Part shown: positions 45,585-54,897 of the stretch, in pieces
Layout: each line of letters starts with the position of its first letter
Position numbering within the stretch: the stretch's first letter is position 1
Source: Streptomyces aquilus
Lineage (GTDB): Bacteria; Actinomycetota; Actinomycetes; Streptomycetales; Streptomycetaceae
NCBI RefSeq assembly: GCF_003955715.1
Contig: NZ_CP034463.1
Coordinates: 6,882,001 to 6,946,000, forward strand
Direction: 5' to 3'
Length of the DNA stretch: 64,000 bases
The notes under the pieces: generated by a model
What the model was told of the DNA's origin: nothing
What the model saw: the letters and a program-made list of their open reading frames with translations, nothing else
The model's database searches: none
Program-made: the position numbers and the translations under genes

Positions 45585-46385
45585 TCAGTACCGCTCGTTC
45601 AGATATCCCAGCAACTCGTCGTGGAGCAGCCCGTTCGACGCGGCCGCGTTGCCGCTGTGCGGGCCCGGGCGGCCGTCCAGACCGGTGAAGCTGCCGCCGG
45701 CCTCGGTGACGATGATCGCGTTGGCGGCCATGTCCCAGAGGGAGAGCTCGGGTTCGGCGCAGATGTCGACGGCGCCCTCGGCGACCAGCATGTAGGGCCA
45801 GAAGTCGCCGTACGCGCGCGTGCGCCACACCTCGCGGGTCAGGTCCAGGAAGCCGTTCAGCCGGCCCTGCTCCTCCCAGCCGCTCAGCGAGGAGTACGCG
45901 AAGGAGGCGTCGGAGAGCTTGCCGACCTGGGAGACGCGCAGCCGGGAGGCGGAGGAGAGGCTGCGGCCGGTGAAGGCGCCGTGGCCCTTGGCGGCCCACC
46001 AGCGGCGGCCCAGCGCGGGGGCGGAGACCACGCCGACGACCGGCTGGAAGCCGCCTTCGCCCGCCTCCATCAGGGAGATCAGCGTGGCCCAGACGGGCAC
46101 GCCGCGGACGTAGTTCTTGGTGCCGTCGATCGGGTCGACGACCCAGCGGCGGGGGCCGGTGCCCTGGACGCCGTACTCCTCGCCCAGGATCGCGTCGCGC
46201 GGACGGGCGCGCTGCAACTGGGTGCGGATCAGGTCCTCCGCGGCCTTGTCCGCCTCGCTCACCGGGGTCATGTCCGGCTTCGTCTCGACTTTGAGATCGA
46301 GGGCCTTGAAGCGGCCCATGGTGGCTGCGTCGGCCGCGTCGGCGAGGACGTGGGCGAAGCGGAGGTCGTCGAGGTAGTCCGGCAT
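45585..46385 (-). CDS. hisN: Histidinol-phosphatase of the inositol monophosphatase fold (HisN)
   Basis: 266 residues. Metal and phosphate motifs are [22 protein letters not shown] and [19 protein letters not shown], in the order of the IMPase superfamily. In S. coelicolor this type supplies histidinol-phosphate phosphatase activity, since the actinobacterial histidine operon lacks the common HisB phosphatase. Inositol monophosphatase activity is an alternative. TACCGT ends 7 nt before the ATG, a leaderless pattern. It is divergent from a TetR-family gene. Confidence 0.82.
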   Translation of the reverse strand: MPDYLDDLRFAHVLADAADAATMGRFKALDLKVETKPDMTPVSEADKAAEDLIRTQLQRARPRDAILGEEYGVQGTGPRRWVVDPIDGTKNYVRGVPVWATLISLMEAGEGGFQPVVGVVSAPALGRRWWAAKGHGAFTGRSLSSASRLRVSQVGKLSDASFAYSSLSGWEEQGRLNGFLDLTREVWRTRAYGDFWPYMLVAEGAVDICAEPELSLWDMAANAIIVTEAGGSFTGLDGRPGPHSGNAAASNGLLHDELLGYLNERY

Positions 46386-46392
46386 GCGACGA

Positions 46393-46398
46393 ACGGTA
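46393..46398 (-). promoter_or_regulatory. Candidate -10 element, leaderless hisN
   Basis: TACCGT on the minus strand ends 7 nt before the ATG of hisN. Confidence 0.4.
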
Positions 46399-46493
46399 TC
46401 TGCCAGGGGTGGTACGGGGCTACAGGGGCCGGAGTGTGGACAGCGGGGTGGGCATGTCCGCGCGTGCGCGCCCCCGGGCGCGTCCGCGAACCC

Positions 46494-46522
46494 TTGACAG
46501 TGCCCGCACGCGCGTCAAATCT
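46494..46522 (+). promoter_or_regulatory. Vegetative promoter of TetR-family gene
   Basis: TTGACA (46494-46499) with AAATCT (46517-46522) at 17-nt spacing; start near 46529, leader about 27 nt with AGGAGG. Confidence 0.6.
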
Positions 46523-46555
46523 GGGCGCAGAGCCGCTCGCCCCTAGGAGGCGATG

Positions 46556-47161
46556 ATGCCTGCAGCGAGGGAATCCCTTCTGGACGCCGCTTACACGGCG
46601 CTGGCGCGCCGGCCGTGGTCCGCCGTGCGGATGGTGGACGTCGCCGCGGCGGCCGGAGTGTCCCGGCAGACGCTGTACAACGAGTTCGGGAGCAAGGAAG
46701 GCCTGGCCCGCGCGCTCGTCAGAAGGGAGGCCGACGGCTATCTCGCCGGCGTCGAACGCGCCCTCGCCGCCCACGCCGACCCCCGCGAGCGGCTGACCGC
46801 CACCGCCGAGTGGACGGCCGCCACGGCCCGCGAGAACGCGCTCGTACGGGCCATGCTCACCGGCTGCTGGAGCGAGCGGCTGCCCGCCCCGACGCTCACC
46901 GCGGTCCCGTCCTCCTCCGCGGTACCGGCACAGCGCCGGGCCGACGGCCCGCTGCCCTCGCCCGGCGACTTCGTGGCGCTGGTGCGCGACCGTGCCGTGG
47001 CGGTGCTGGGCGGACCCGGCGCGGCCAAGCCGGACACCGCCGAGCTGGCCCGCTCCTGCGAACTCGCCGTACGGCTCGCCATCTCCTGCGTGTCGGCTCC
47101 GCCGGGGGAGGGCGGCGTCACCGACCTGGTGCGCGCCGCGCTGCACCGGCAGCCCGTATAG
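46556..47161 (+). CDS. TetR/AcrR-family transcriptional regulator
   Basis: 201 residues. The N-terminal helix-turn-helix is VRMVDVAAAAGVSRQTLYNEFGSKEGL (residues about 22-48). The ligand domain is Ala/Arg-rich with no recognised class. A full AGGAGG lies 5 nt before the ATG at 46556 (an ATG one codon earlier is too close). It converges on the SMR exporter gene with 7 nt between stops, a pairing that suggests it may control that exporter, though its own promoter region has no clear palindrome. Confidence 0.85.
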   Translation: MPAARESLLDAAYTALARRPWSAVRMVDVAAAAGVSRQTLYNEFGSKEGLARALVRREADGYLAGVERALAAHADPRERLTATAEWTAATARENALVRAMLTGCWSERLPAPTLTAVPSSSAVPAQRRADGPLPSPGDFVALVRDRAVAVLGGPGAAKPDTAELARSCELAVRLAISCVSAPPGEGGVTDLVRAALHRQPV

Positions 47162-47168
47162 CTGGTAG

Positions 47169-47492
47169 CTAGTGCGCCGAGCCCGACAGCTGGAGGCCGA
47201 TGACGCCGACGATGACGAAGCTGATCGAGACGAGCTTCAGGGTCGAGACCAGGTCGCCGAGGAAGATCATCCCGTAGATGGCGGTGCCCGCCGCGCCGAT
47301 GCCCGTCCACACCGCGTACGCCGGGCCCACGTCGAGTTTCTTCAGGGACAGCGTCAGCAGCCCGAAGCTGCCGAGGGCGAAGATGCAGAACGCGACCGTG
47401 GGCCAGAGCCGGGTGAAGCCGTGGGAGAGTTTCAGACACACGGCGAATCCGGTCTCGAGCAACCCGGCCACCACCACCAGCAGCCACGCCAT
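47169..47492 (-). CDS. SMR-family exporter, Gdx/SugE type
   Basis: 107 residues, four membrane helices. The first helix holds the essential glutamate in VVAGLLETGFAV (E13); LSHGFTRLWP and VGPAYAVWTGIGAAGTA are the Gdx/SugE signatures rather than EmrE signatures. Gdx proteins export guanidinium as dual-topology dimers. GGAGGA gives the ribosome site, and CATAAT (minus strand, near 47539-47534) is a likely -10. No guanidine riboswitch was recognised in the short leader. Confidence 0.85.
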   Translation of the reverse strand: MAWLLVVVAGLLETGFAVCLKLSHGFTRLWPTVAFCIFALGSFGLLTLSLKKLDVGPAYAVWTGIGAAGTAIYGMIFLGDLVSTLKLVSISFVIVGVIGLQLSGSAH

Positions 47493-47577
47493 GTGCTGTC
47501 CTCCCGTATGTCCGGCCGGTCCGGCTCGGTGCGATTATGCACTTACCGGACTCGTGGGCTCACAAACAACGCGGAGG

Positions 47578-48588
47578 TCAGTCGCCTTCCTTCCGCTCAC
47601 GCGTGGCCAGCAGCCGGCGCAGTGAGTAGAGGCGGGCGGGGTCCGCGTGACCGTCCGCCACCCACTGGTCGAGCGCGCAGTCCGGCTCGTCATGACTGCA
47701 CGCGCGCGGGCAGCCCTCGGTTCCCGGTTCCAGGTCCGGGAACGCGTGGATCACCCGGGACGGGTCGACGTGGTGCAGCCCGAAGGACCGGACGCCCGGG
47801 GTGTCGATCACCCAGCCGTCGTCACCGTCCAGGGGCAGCGCCAGCGCCGAGGTCGTGGTGTGCCGGCCGCGGCCCGTCACCGCGTTCACATGACCGGTCA
47901 GGCGCCGCCGCTCCACCGGCACCAGCGCGTTCACCAGGGTCGTCTTGCCGACGCCGGAGTGGCCGACGAACGCCGTGATCTTGCCGTCGAGCTGCTCGCG
48001 CACCCGGCCCGCCGCGTCGCCGTTCTCCAGCTCCTCGCGGCTGGTGACGACGTAGGGGATGTCGAGGTCGCCGTACAGCTCCAGGAGCTTGTCGGGCGGG
48101 GCGAGGTCCGACTTCGTCAGGACCAGGAGCGGTTCCAGGCCGCCGTCGTACGCCGCGACCAGGCAGCGGTCGATGAGCCGGGGGCGCGGCTCGGGGTCGG
48201 CGAGGGCGGTGACGATGGCGAGCTGGTCGGCGTTGGCGACGACCACCCGCTCGTACGGGTCGTCGTCGTCCGCCGTGCGGCGCAGCACCGAGGTGCGCGG
48301 CTCGATGCGCACGATCCGGGCCAGGGTGTCCTTCTGACCGGAGAGATCACCGACGATGGCGACCCGGTCACCGACGATCGCGGCCTTGCGGCCCAGTTCG
48401 CGGGCCTTCATCGCCATCACGATCCGGTCCTCGACCAGACAGGTCAGCCGGCCCCGGTCGACGGTGAGGACCATGCCCTCGACCGCTTCCTCGTGCTTGG
48501 GGCGGATGTTCGTACGCGGCCGGTTGCCCTTGCGGTTGGGCCGGGAGCGGATGTCGTCCTCGTCGGTGTGCTTGCCGTAGCGGCGCAT
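47578..48588 (-). CDS. rsgA: Ribosome small-subunit-dependent GTPase A
   Basis: 336 residues. The GTPase domain is circularly permuted: TKSD (G4) comes first, then GHSGVGKTTL (G1) and DTPG (G3). An N-terminal OB-fold (about residues 40-110) precedes it and a zinc finger CPRACSHDEPDC follows. RsgA checks late assembly of the 30S subunit. The gene starts 11 nt after aroA and is likely co-transcribed; this aroA-rsgA order is typical of actinobacteria. Start at M 48588 chosen for spacing; an upstream in-frame start would overlap aroA. Confidence 0.93.
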   Translation of the reverse strand: MRRYGKHTDEDDIRSRPNRKGNRPRTNIRPKHEEAVEGMVLTVDRGRLTCLVEDRIVMAMKARELGRKAAIVGDRVAIVGDLSGQKDTLARIVRIEPRTSVLRRTADDDDPYERVVVANADQLAIVTALADPEPRPRLIDRCLVAAYDGGLEPLLVLTKSDLAPPDKLLELYGDLDIPYVVTSREELENGDAAGRVREQLDGKITAFVGHSGVGKTTLVNALVPVERRRLTGHVNAVTGRGRHTTTSALALPLDGDDGWVIDTPGVRSFGLHHVDPSRVIHAFPDLEPGTEGCPRACSHDEPDCALDQWVADGHADPARLYSLRRLLATRERKEGD

Positions 48589-48599
48589 GGCGGTGGTCC

Positions 48600-49916
48600 C
48601 TAAGCCCCGAGCATCCCGGTCCACAACTCGGGGAAGTCCGGCAGCGTCTTGGCCGTCGTCGCCACGTTCTCGATCTGGACGCCCTCGACCGCGAGGCCGA
48701 TGATCGCGCCGGCCGTCGCCATGCGGTGGTCCTCGTAGGTGTGGAAGGTGCCGCCGTGCAGGGCGCGCGGGCGGATGTGGAGGCCGTCGGCGGTCTCGGT
48801 GACGTCACCGCCGAGTTCGTTGATCTCCTTGGTGAGCGCGGCCAGCCGGTCCGTCTCGTGCAGGCGGAGGTGGGCCACGCCGCGCAGGGTCGAGGGGGAG
48901 TCGGCGAGGGCGGCGACCGCCGCGATGCCCGGGGTCAGCTCGCCGACCTCGCTCAGGTCGACGTCGATGCCGTGGATCGCACCCGAACCGGTGAACACCA
49001 GCCCGTACTCGGTGAGTTCGCAGGAACCGCCCATCTCGGTGAAGATCTCCCGCAGCTTGTCACCGGGCTGCGTGGTGCGGGCCGGCCAGTCCGGGATCAC
49101 CACCTTGCCGCCGGTCACCAAGGCCGCCGCCAGGAACGGCTGGGCGTTGGAGAGGTCCGGCTCGATGGTCAGATCGCGGCCGAGCAGCGCGCCCGGCGTC
49201 ACCCGCCAGACGTTCGGCTCGCCGCCCGACTCCGGGGTGTCCACCTGGGCACCGACCGCGCGCAGCATGTCGACGGTCATGCGGATGTGGGGGAGGGAGG
49301 GGAGGCTGGCGCCGATGTGGCGGACCTCGACGCCCTGGTTGAAGCGCGGGCCGGACAGCAGCAGCGCGCTCACGAACTGGGACGAGCTCGACGCGTCGAT
49401 CTCCACCGGGCCGCCGTCCAGCGCGCCTGAGCCGTGGACCGTCAGCGGCAGCGCGCCACGGCCGTCGTCGTCGATCCGGGCGCCGAGGACGCGGAGGGCG
49501 TCGATGACGCCGTTCAGGGGGCGCTCGTACGACCGGGGGTCGCCGTCGAAGCGGACGGGGCCGTCGGCGAGGGCGGCGACGGGGGGCAGGAAGCGCATGA
49601 CGGTGCCGGCGTTGCCGACGTTCACCGTGGCCGGGCCGCGGAGGCCGGCGGGCAGGACGCGCCAGGTCTCACCGGTGCCGTCGGGGCCCACGCCCTCCTC
49701 GATGCCCACGCCCATCTCGCGGAGGGCGGCCGCCATGAGGAGGGTGTCGCGGGAGCGGAGGGGGCGGCGCAGCCAGCCGGGCTCCGAGGCGAGGGCCGCG
49801 AGGACCAAGGCGCGGTTGGTGACGGACTTCGACCCCGGGACGTGGACCGTTGCGTCGACGGCTCCGCTTGCGTGGGGGGCGGGCCAGAGGGGGGTGTCTG
49901 CGGGGTTCAAAGCCAT
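48600..49916 (-). CDS. aroA: 3-phosphoshikimate 1-carboxyvinyltransferase (EPSP synthase)
   Basis: 438 residues. Shikimate-phosphate and PEP sites are visible: [68 protein letters not shown] and [15 protein letters not shown]. It catalyses the sixth step of the shikimate pathway. The sequence GNAGTVMR keeps Gly at the position (GNAGTxxR) where changes are known to alter inhibitor binding. TAAAGT ends 7 nt before the ATG, so a leaderless mRNA is likely. Confidence 0.95.
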   Translation of the reverse strand: MALNPADTPLWPAPHASGAVDATVHVPGSKSVTNRALVLAALASEPGWLRRPLRSRDTLLMAAALREMGVGIEEGVGPDGTGETWRVLPAGLRGPATVNVGNAGTVMRFLPPVAALADGPVRFDGDPRSYERPLNGVIDALRVLGARIDDDGRGALPLTVHGSGALDGGPVEIDASSSSQFVSALLLSGPRFNQGVEVRHIGASLPSLPHIRMTVDMLRAVGAQVDTPESGGEPNVWRVTPGALLGRDLTIEPDLSNAQPFLAAALVTGGKVVIPDWPARTTQPGDKLREIFTEMGGSCELTEYGLVFTGSGAIHGIDVDLSEVGELTPGIAAVAALADSPSTLRGVAHLRLHETDRLAALTKEINELGGDVTETADGLHIRPRALHGGTFHTYEDHRMATAGAIIGLAVEGVQIENVATTAKTLPDFPELWTGMLGA

Positions 49917-49923
49917 GGGGTCC

Positions 49924-49929
49924 ACTTTA
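49924..49929 (-). promoter_or_regulatory. Candidate -10 element, leaderless aroA
   Basis: TAAAGT on the minus strand ends 7 nt before the ATG of aroA. Confidence 0.5.
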
Positions 49930-49939
49930 GTGGTGGGTG

Positions 49940-50015
49940 GTCTTTCGGGTGCGCCGCCGTTGGGGCTGGTCGCGCCCCGCGGCGGAGCCGCTGATAGATA
50001 CAGCCCCGCGCCCCT
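49940..50015. repeat. Streptomyces interspersed GC-rich repeat, variant with inserted arm
   Basis: The core TTTCGGGTGCG..GTTGGGGCTGGTCGCG, then CCCGCGGCGGAGCCGC and ACAGCCCCGCGCCCCT, is shared in part with the element at 57230. The segment fills the space between aroA and the M50 peptidase gene. Confidence 0.6.
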
Positions 50016-50027
50016 CGAGTTGGCTGG

Positions 50028-50741
50028 TCATACCGCCAGCAACCAGCGGCCCCCACCTATCAACGAGCACAGCGAGACCGCGTGGAACAGGAACAGCCAC
50101 AGACCTGCCGGTACGTGCGTCAGGCGGGACAACTGATCCGCATCGGAGTCCCCGGCCCCGCCCCGCGCCCTCTTCGCCTGCAACTCGAACGCCGGGCGCA
50201 CCCCGCCCAGCAGCAGGAACCACACCACCGCGTACGCGAACGCCGCCTGCACCTGGGGGCCCGCCAGCCACGACACCACCACGAACGTGCCGCCCGTGAG
50301 GATCACCGTCAGGGCGCCGTACGCGTTGCGGATCATCACCAGCATCGCCACCAGGAGGGCCGTGGCCACCCACAGGAGGAGGGTGATGCGGCCCGCGGCG
50401 AGGAGGGCGGCGCCGCCGAGGCCCAGCAGCGGGGGCGCGGTGTAGCCGGCGGAGGCGGTGAGGATCATGCCGATGCCGTACGGCTTGCCCTTGCTGACGG
50501 TCAGGCCGCTGGTGTCGGAGTGCAGCCGGATGCCGGTCAGCGTGCGGCCCGTGAGCAGGGCGACCAGGCCGTGGCCGCCCTCGTGGGCGATGGTGATGGC
50601 GTTGCGGGAGACCCGCCACAGGGTGTGCGGGACGACTATGGCGAGCGCCGCGACCAGGGTGGCGAGAACCACCCACAGATCGGGGTCGGGCTGGGTCCCG
50701 ACGAGCTCGTCCCAGAGAGAGGACGCGGTACTGGTGTCCAT
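50028..50741 (-). CDS. M50 family membrane metallopeptidase
   Basis: 237 residues with about six membrane helices. The zinc motif is IAHEGGHGLVALL (HEGGH) inside a membrane-embedded helix near residues 55-65, as in the M50B family. A second element, SAGYTAPPLLGLGG, corresponds to the family's downstream Gly/Pro-rich helix. Intramembrane cleavage of a regulator is inferred from the family. It is divergent from the SRAP gene. Confidence 0.8.
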   Translation of the reverse strand: MDTSTASSLWDELVGTQPDPDLWVVLATLVAALAIVVPHTLWRVSRNAITIAHEGGHGLVALLTGRTLTGIRLHSDTSGLTVSKGKPYGIGMILTASAGYTAPPLLGLGGAALLAAGRITLLLWVATALLVAMLVMIRNAYGALTVILTGGTFVVVSWLAGPQVQAAFAYAVVWFLLLGGVRPAFELQAKRARGGAGDSDADQLSRLTHVPAGLWLFLFHAVSLCSLIGGGRWLLAV

Positions 50742-50791
50742 GTTCGGCGGTGGCTCCCTCTCCTCGTACGGAGTCTGGCAGTGTGGCACGT

Positions 50792-51607
50792 ATGTGCGGA
50801 CGGTATGCAGCGAGTCGTAGGCCCGAGGATCTCGCAGGAATCTTTGAGATCGAGCAGTGGGAGCCCGAGGAGACGTTGGCCCCCGACTACAACGTGGCCC
50901 CGACCAAGGAGGTCTACGCCGTCCTCGACCGTCCTCTTAAGGACGCCGAGGATCCGCAGCCGGTTCGGCAGCTCCGCAAGCTGAAGTGGGGACTGGTGCC
51001 GAGCTGGTCCAAGACCCCCGAGGGCGCCGCCCGGATGATCAACGCGCGCGCCGAGACCGTCCACGAGAAGCCCTCGTACAAGCGGGCCTTCTCCTCGCGC
51101 CGCTGCATCATCCCCGCCGACGGCTACTACGAGTGGGTCACCGCAGCCGCCGAGCGGGAGCTGGAGGTCGAGGGGAAGAAGAAGCGGCCGCGCAAGCAGC
51201 CGTACTTCGTGCTGCCCGCCGACGGGTCGGTGTTCGCGATGGCCGGGCTGTACGAGTTCTGGCGGGACAAGACCCTGCCCGACGACCATCCGCAGGCCTG
51301 GTGGGTGACCTGCTCGGTGATCACGACCGAGGCCGAGACCGGCCCGCTCGCCGTGGCCCCCGCCGACGGACCGCGCGCCCTCGCCGACATCCACCCCCGG
51401 ATGCCGCTGATGCTGACGCCGGACCGCTGGGACTCCTGGCTGGACCCGTCCCGTACGGACGTCGAGGACCTGCGGTCCCTCCTCGCGCCGCCCCCGCCCG
51501 GCCTCATGCGCGCCTACCCCGTCTCCACCGCCGTCAGCAACGTCCGCAACAACGGGCCGGAGCTGCTGAAGGAGCTGGACGGGCCCGAGGAGGGCACACT
51601 CTTCTGA
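50792..51607 (+). CDS. SRAP/YedK (HMCES) family abasic-site protein
   Basis: 271 residues beginning MCGRYA: Cys2 becomes the N-terminal nucleophile after Met removal and forms a thiazolidine with abasic sites in single-stranded DNA. Other conserved parts are NVAPTKEVYAV, WGLVPSW, ARAETVHEKPSYKRAF, IPADGYYEW and HPRMPLML. The protein shields abasic sites at replication forks. CAGTGT ends 7 nt before the ATG and there is no clear ribosome site, so a leaderless mRNA is likely. The hydrolase gene follows after one base. Confidence 0.9.
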   Translation: MCGRYAASRRPEDLAGIFEIEQWEPEETLAPDYNVAPTKEVYAVLDRPLKDAEDPQPVRQLRKLKWGLVPSWSKTPEGAARMINARAETVHEKPSYKRAFSSRRCIIPADGYYEWVTAAAERELEVEGKKKRPRKQPYFVLPADGSVFAMAGLYEFWRDKTLPDDHPQAWWVTCSVITTEAETGPLAVAPADGPRALADIHPRMPLMLTPDRWDSWLDPSRTDVEDLRSLLAPPPPGLMRAYPVSTAVSNVRNNGPELLKELDGPEEGTLF

Positions 51608-51608
51608 C

Positions 51609-52247
51609 GTGACCACCACTGAGATCGTCAGCACCGACGCCGGGGACGCCCGCATCACCTGGCACCGGGCCACGAAGAAGGCGCGGTTCGTGCTCGCCGT
51701 CAGCCACGGGGCGGGCGGTGGCATCGAGGCGCGGGACCTTCAGGCCCTCGCGCAGACCCTGCCTGGCCACGGCGTGACCGTCGCCCTCGTCGAGCAGCCC
51801 TGGCGGGTGGCCGGGAAGAAGCTGGCGCCCGCGCCCAGGACCCTCGACATCGGCTGGCGCGGGATCTGGCCCGCGGTCGCGGAGCCGGGGCTCCCGGTCA
51901 TCTCCGGCGGACGCAGTGCGGGGGCCCGGGTCGCCTGTCGTACGGCCGTGGAGCTGGGCGCCGCCGCGGTGCTCGCCCTCAGCTTTCCGCTGCATCCGCC
52001 GGGCAAGCCGGAGAAATCGCGCGCCGAGGAGCTGCTCGGGGCCGGGGTGCCCACGCTCGTCGTCCAAGGAGGCAACGACCCCTTCGGGAAGCCGGACGAG
52101 TTCCCGGCCGGTGGCGCTTACGAGCTGGTCGAGGTGCCGTACGGCGATCATGGGTTCGCCGTGCCGAAGCGGGCGGGGATCGGTCAGGACGAGGCCGTGA
52201 CGGTCATCACGGACGCGGTCTTGAAGTGGGCCCAGTCACTCGGGTAA
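51609..52247 (+). CDS. Alpha/beta-hydrolase (KANL3/Tex30-like)
   Basis: 212 residues. SHGAGGG forms the oxyanion loop, GGRSAGARVA holds the nucleophile serine, VVQGGNDPFG the acid and YGDHGF the histidine. The fold matches the small Tex30/KANL3 dienelactone-hydrolase-like family; the substrate is unknown. The GTG start is one base after the SRAP stop, so the two are co-translated. The SigR promoter of sigR begins 8 nt after this gene ends. Confidence 0.82.
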   Translation: MTTTEIVSTDAGDARITWHRATKKARFVLAVSHGAGGGIEARDLQALAQTLPGHGVTVALVEQPWRVAGKKLAPAPRTLDIGWRGIWPAVAEPGLPVISGGRSAGARVACRTAVELGAAAVLALSFPLHPPGKPEKSRAEELLGAGVPTLVVQGGNDPFGKPDEFPAGGAYELVEVPYGDHGFAVPKRAGIGQDEAVTVITDAVLKWAQSLG

Positions 52248-52254
52248 AGAGCCG

Positions 52255-52280
52255 GGAATGTTGCGCGGCGGACCTCTGTT
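52255..52280 (+). promoter_or_regulatory. SigR-dependent promoter of sigR (sigRp2)
   Basis: GGAAT (52255-52259), an 18-nt spacer and GTT (52278-52280) match the consensus exactly. The start near 52287 lies upstream of the long-form ATG at 52328, which has a GAGGAGAGGAAG ribosome site. Confidence 0.9.
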
Positions 52281-52327
52281 GAGCCGGACAGAAGTGCTCA
52301 CACGTCTGAGGAGAGGAAGTCCGCCGC

Positions 52328-52492
52328 ATGGGTTCGACCTTCTGCCCGACCCGCAGCAGCCGCGCTGACCTGGACTGGACGGTGCTGCACGCGGGCAAGA
52401 CCACGCCTATTGGAGGCGCGGCGGGCACGGGTAGTCGTCTATCCTCCGATTCTGGTGGCATCGGCTTCGGTGCTGCCCAGAAACTTGAGGAG
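52328..52492 (+). other. sigR: N-terminal extension of the long SigR isoform (SigR')
   Basis: Exactly 55 in-frame codons join to the SigR start at 52493. In S. coelicolor the message from the inducible promoter makes this larger, unstable isoform, creating a strong but short-lived positive loop. Here the ATG has a better ribosome site than the internal GTG. The extension is Gly/Ser/Thr-rich with no domain. Confidence 0.8.
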
Positions 52493-53188
52493 GTGGGTCC
52501 GGTTCCCGGTACCGACGCAGGGACCGAACACGGCCAGGCGGAGCAGCCCGAGGGCCAGGGCACGAGCGTGGAGACCGGCAGGGAATCCACCGCGGAGCGC
52601 AGCGCGCGCTTCGAGCGGGACGCGCTCGAATTCCTCGACCAGATGTACTCGGCCGCCCTGCGCATGACGCGCAACCCGGCCGACGCCGAGGACCTGGTGC
52701 AGGAGACCTACGCCAAGGCGTACGCGTCCTTCCACCAGTTCCGCGAGGGCACCAACCTGAAGGCCTGGCTGTACCGGATCCTGACCAACACGTTCATCAA
52801 CTCGTACCGCAAGAAGCAGCGTGAACCCCAGCGCTCCGCGGCCGAGGAGATCGAGGACTGGCAGCTGGCGCGCGCCGAGTCGCACATGTCGACCGGTCTG
52901 CGCTCCGCCGAGTCGCAGGCGCTGGACCACCTGCCCGACTCGGACGTGAAGGAAGCGCTCCAGGCGATCCCCGAGGAATTCCGCATCGCCGTCTATCTGG
53001 CGGACGTCGAGGGCTTTGCCTACAAGGAGATCGCGGACATCATGGGGACACCCATCGGTACGGTGATGTCCCGGCTGCACCGGGGCCGCCGTCAACTGCG
53101 CGGCATGCTGGAGGACTACGCGCGCGAGCGCGGACTGGTCCCGGCCGGCGCCGGAGAGTCGAACGAGGCGAAAGGTTCGGGCTCATGA
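52493..53188 (+). CDS. sigR: ECF RNA polymerase sigma factor SigR
   Basis: 231 residues from the internal GTG (GAGGAG ribosome site). Region 2 spans about residues 45-115 ([36 protein letters not shown]); region 4 about 150-205 ([36 protein letters not shown]). SigR directs the thiol-oxidative stress regulon and recognises GGAAT-N18-GTT sites, several of which lie in this window. It is held by the anti-sigma factor RsrA encoded next, with an ATGA overlap. Confidence 0.96.
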
Positions 53189-53496
53189 GCTGCGGAGAGC
53201 CGCACGAGACGGACTGCAGTGAGGTACTCGACCATCTCTACGAGTTCCTCGACAGCGAGATGCCGGACGTCGACCGCGACAAGTTCAAGCAGCACTTCAC
53301 GGAGTGCTCTCCGTGCCTGGAGAAGTACGGGCTCGAAGAGGCCGTGAAGAAGCTGGTCAAGCGCTGCTGCGGCCATGACGACGTCCCCACCGACCTGCGC
53401 GCCAAGGTGCTCGGACGGCTCGACCTGATCCGTACCGGGCAGGCCGTGCCGGACCACGACGTCGCCGCCGCACCGGCCGCCCCGCAGGAATCCTGA
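53185..53496 (+). CDS. rsrA: Redox-sensing zinc anti-sigma factor RsrA
   Basis: 103 residues. The zinc and thiol residues occur at the same numbers as in S. coelicolor RsrA: C3, C11, H37, C41, C44, C61 and C62, with the H-x3-C-x2-C core QHFTECSPC. Oxidation forms a disulfide, releases zinc and frees SigR. Coupled to sigR by an ATGA overlap, which keeps amounts balanced. Confidence 0.96.
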
Positions 53497-53604
53497 ACGC
53501 ACGGTCGTCACTCGAACGTGCTAATCCGCGGGTCATAAGCCCACGGACCTCCCCCTCACCGCCCTAGGCTCGCCTGCTGGAAGCGCGTGCCCGGGGAGGG
53601 GTGT

Positions 53605-54897
53605 ATGGAGGCGGTACCCGCACGGGCACGTGTGTACGTCGCAGGCGTGGCCCTCGCCGCGCTGTACGGCCTGCATCTGCTGCCGTCGGTACGCGCCCCG
53701 TGGTGGGCCGTGGCCCTGCTCGCCGTCCTCTACGCCGGCGGCGAGCGGCTGACCGGCTCGTTCTATCCCGTGCTGCTCGCCGGGGCCTTCCTGCTGCCGC
53801 CGCCCGCCGCCGCGCTCGTCGCGGTGCCGGGGGCGCTGCTGGCCCCGGTCGCGCGCCGCCCCCGCCTGCTGCGCCGGATCTGGCGGGCGTCCCAACTCGC
53901 CGTCGCCGCCTGGGCCGCGTCCCGCGTGCACTGGGCGCTGGGCGGCCGGGACGCCGTCGTCGACTCCGACTTTCCCTACGCGCTCGTCCCGGCGGGGGCG
54001 GCCGTCGTCGTCTTCTGCCTGGTGCTGACCGTCCTGGACGGCGGCATCCTGACGCTCGCGGAAGGTGTCCCGGCCCGTCTCGCCTGGCAGGGGCTGTTCG
54101 TACGATCCCTCGCGCCGATCGCCGTGCACGGGCTCGCCGGGCTCATGATGGCCGTCCTGTGGCGCAGCCCGTACGGACCCGTCGCCGCGCTGCTCGTGCT
54201 GCTGCCGATGTGCGTGTCATGGTGGGCGTTCGCCCAGTACCACCGGGAGCGGGCCGCCCACCAGGCCACCATCCGGGCGCTGGTCCAGGCCGTCGACATC
54301 AAGGACGAGTACACGCGCGGGCACAGCGAGCGCGTCGGCCAGGCCTCGATGATGATCGCCCGCGAGCTCGGCATGGACGAGGGCCGCATCGAGGTCCTCC
54401 GCTTCGCCGGCATCCTGCACGACGTGGGCAAGCTGGGCGTCCCGACCCGGCTGCTGCGCAAGGACGGGCCGCTGACGCCCGAGGAACGCCGGATCATCGA
54501 GCTGCACCCCGAGTACGGGCACGAGATGGTGCGGGGCATCTCCTTCCTCGGAGAGGCGCGGGCCGCCGTACTGCACCATCACGAACGGCTGGACGGCAGC
54601 GGGTACCCGTACGGGCTGGTCGGGGCCCAGATCCCCGAGTCGGCGCGGGTGGTGGCGGTCGCCGACGCCTTCGACGCGATGACGTCCACCCGGTCCTACA
54701 GCAGGGCCCGGCCCGTGGGCACGGCCCTGGAGGAGCTGGAGCGGTGCGCGGGGACGCAGTTCGACCCGCGGATGGTGACGGCACTCGTCCGGGCGCTGGG
54801 GCGGCACGGCTGGCATCCCGCGGTGACCGCGGACGAGGCGACCCGGGTGCCGGGGCCCCGGCACCCGGTCGGGAACCGGTCCGGGGTACGGCCATGA
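53605..54897 (+). CDS. Membrane HD-GYP-domain protein
   Basis: 430 residues. About six membrane helices fill residues 10-215 (MASE-like but not assigned). The HD-GYP domain (about 225-400) is complete: GHSERVGQASMMIARELG, ILHDVGKLGVP and HHERLDGSGYPYGLVG. HD-GYP proteins hydrolyse cyclic di-GMP, a developmental signal in Streptomyces. The start at 53605 follows GGGGAGGGG. The next gene overlaps by four bases and encodes a degenerate relative. A TAGGCT near 53564 could be the -10. Confidence 0.88.
   Translation: MEAVPARARVYVAGVALAALYGLHLLPSVRAPWWAVALLAVLYAGGERLTGSFYPVLLAGAFLLPPPAAALVAVPGALLAPVARRPRLLRRIWRASQLAVAAWAASRVHWALGGRDAVVDSDFPYALVPAGAAVVVFCLVLTVLDGGILTLAEGVPARLAWQGLFVRSLAPIAVHGLAGLMMAVLWRSPYGPVAALLVLLPMCVSWWAFAQYHRERAAHQATIRALVQAVDIKDEYTRGHSERVGQASMMIARELGMDEGRIEVLRFAGILHDVGKLGVPTRLLRKDGPLTPEERRIIELHPEYGHEMVRGISFLGEARAAVLHHHERLDGSGYPYGLVGAQIPESARVVAVADAFDAMTSTRSYSRARPVGTALEELERCAGTQFDPRMVTALVRALGRHGWHPAVTADEATRVPGPRHPVGNRSGVRP

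Noticed and set aside
47493..47577. Guanidine riboswitch before the Gdx/SugE exporter gene
   Set aside because: The 85-nt leader shows none of the guanidine-I, -II (ACGR loops) or -III patterns I can recognise.
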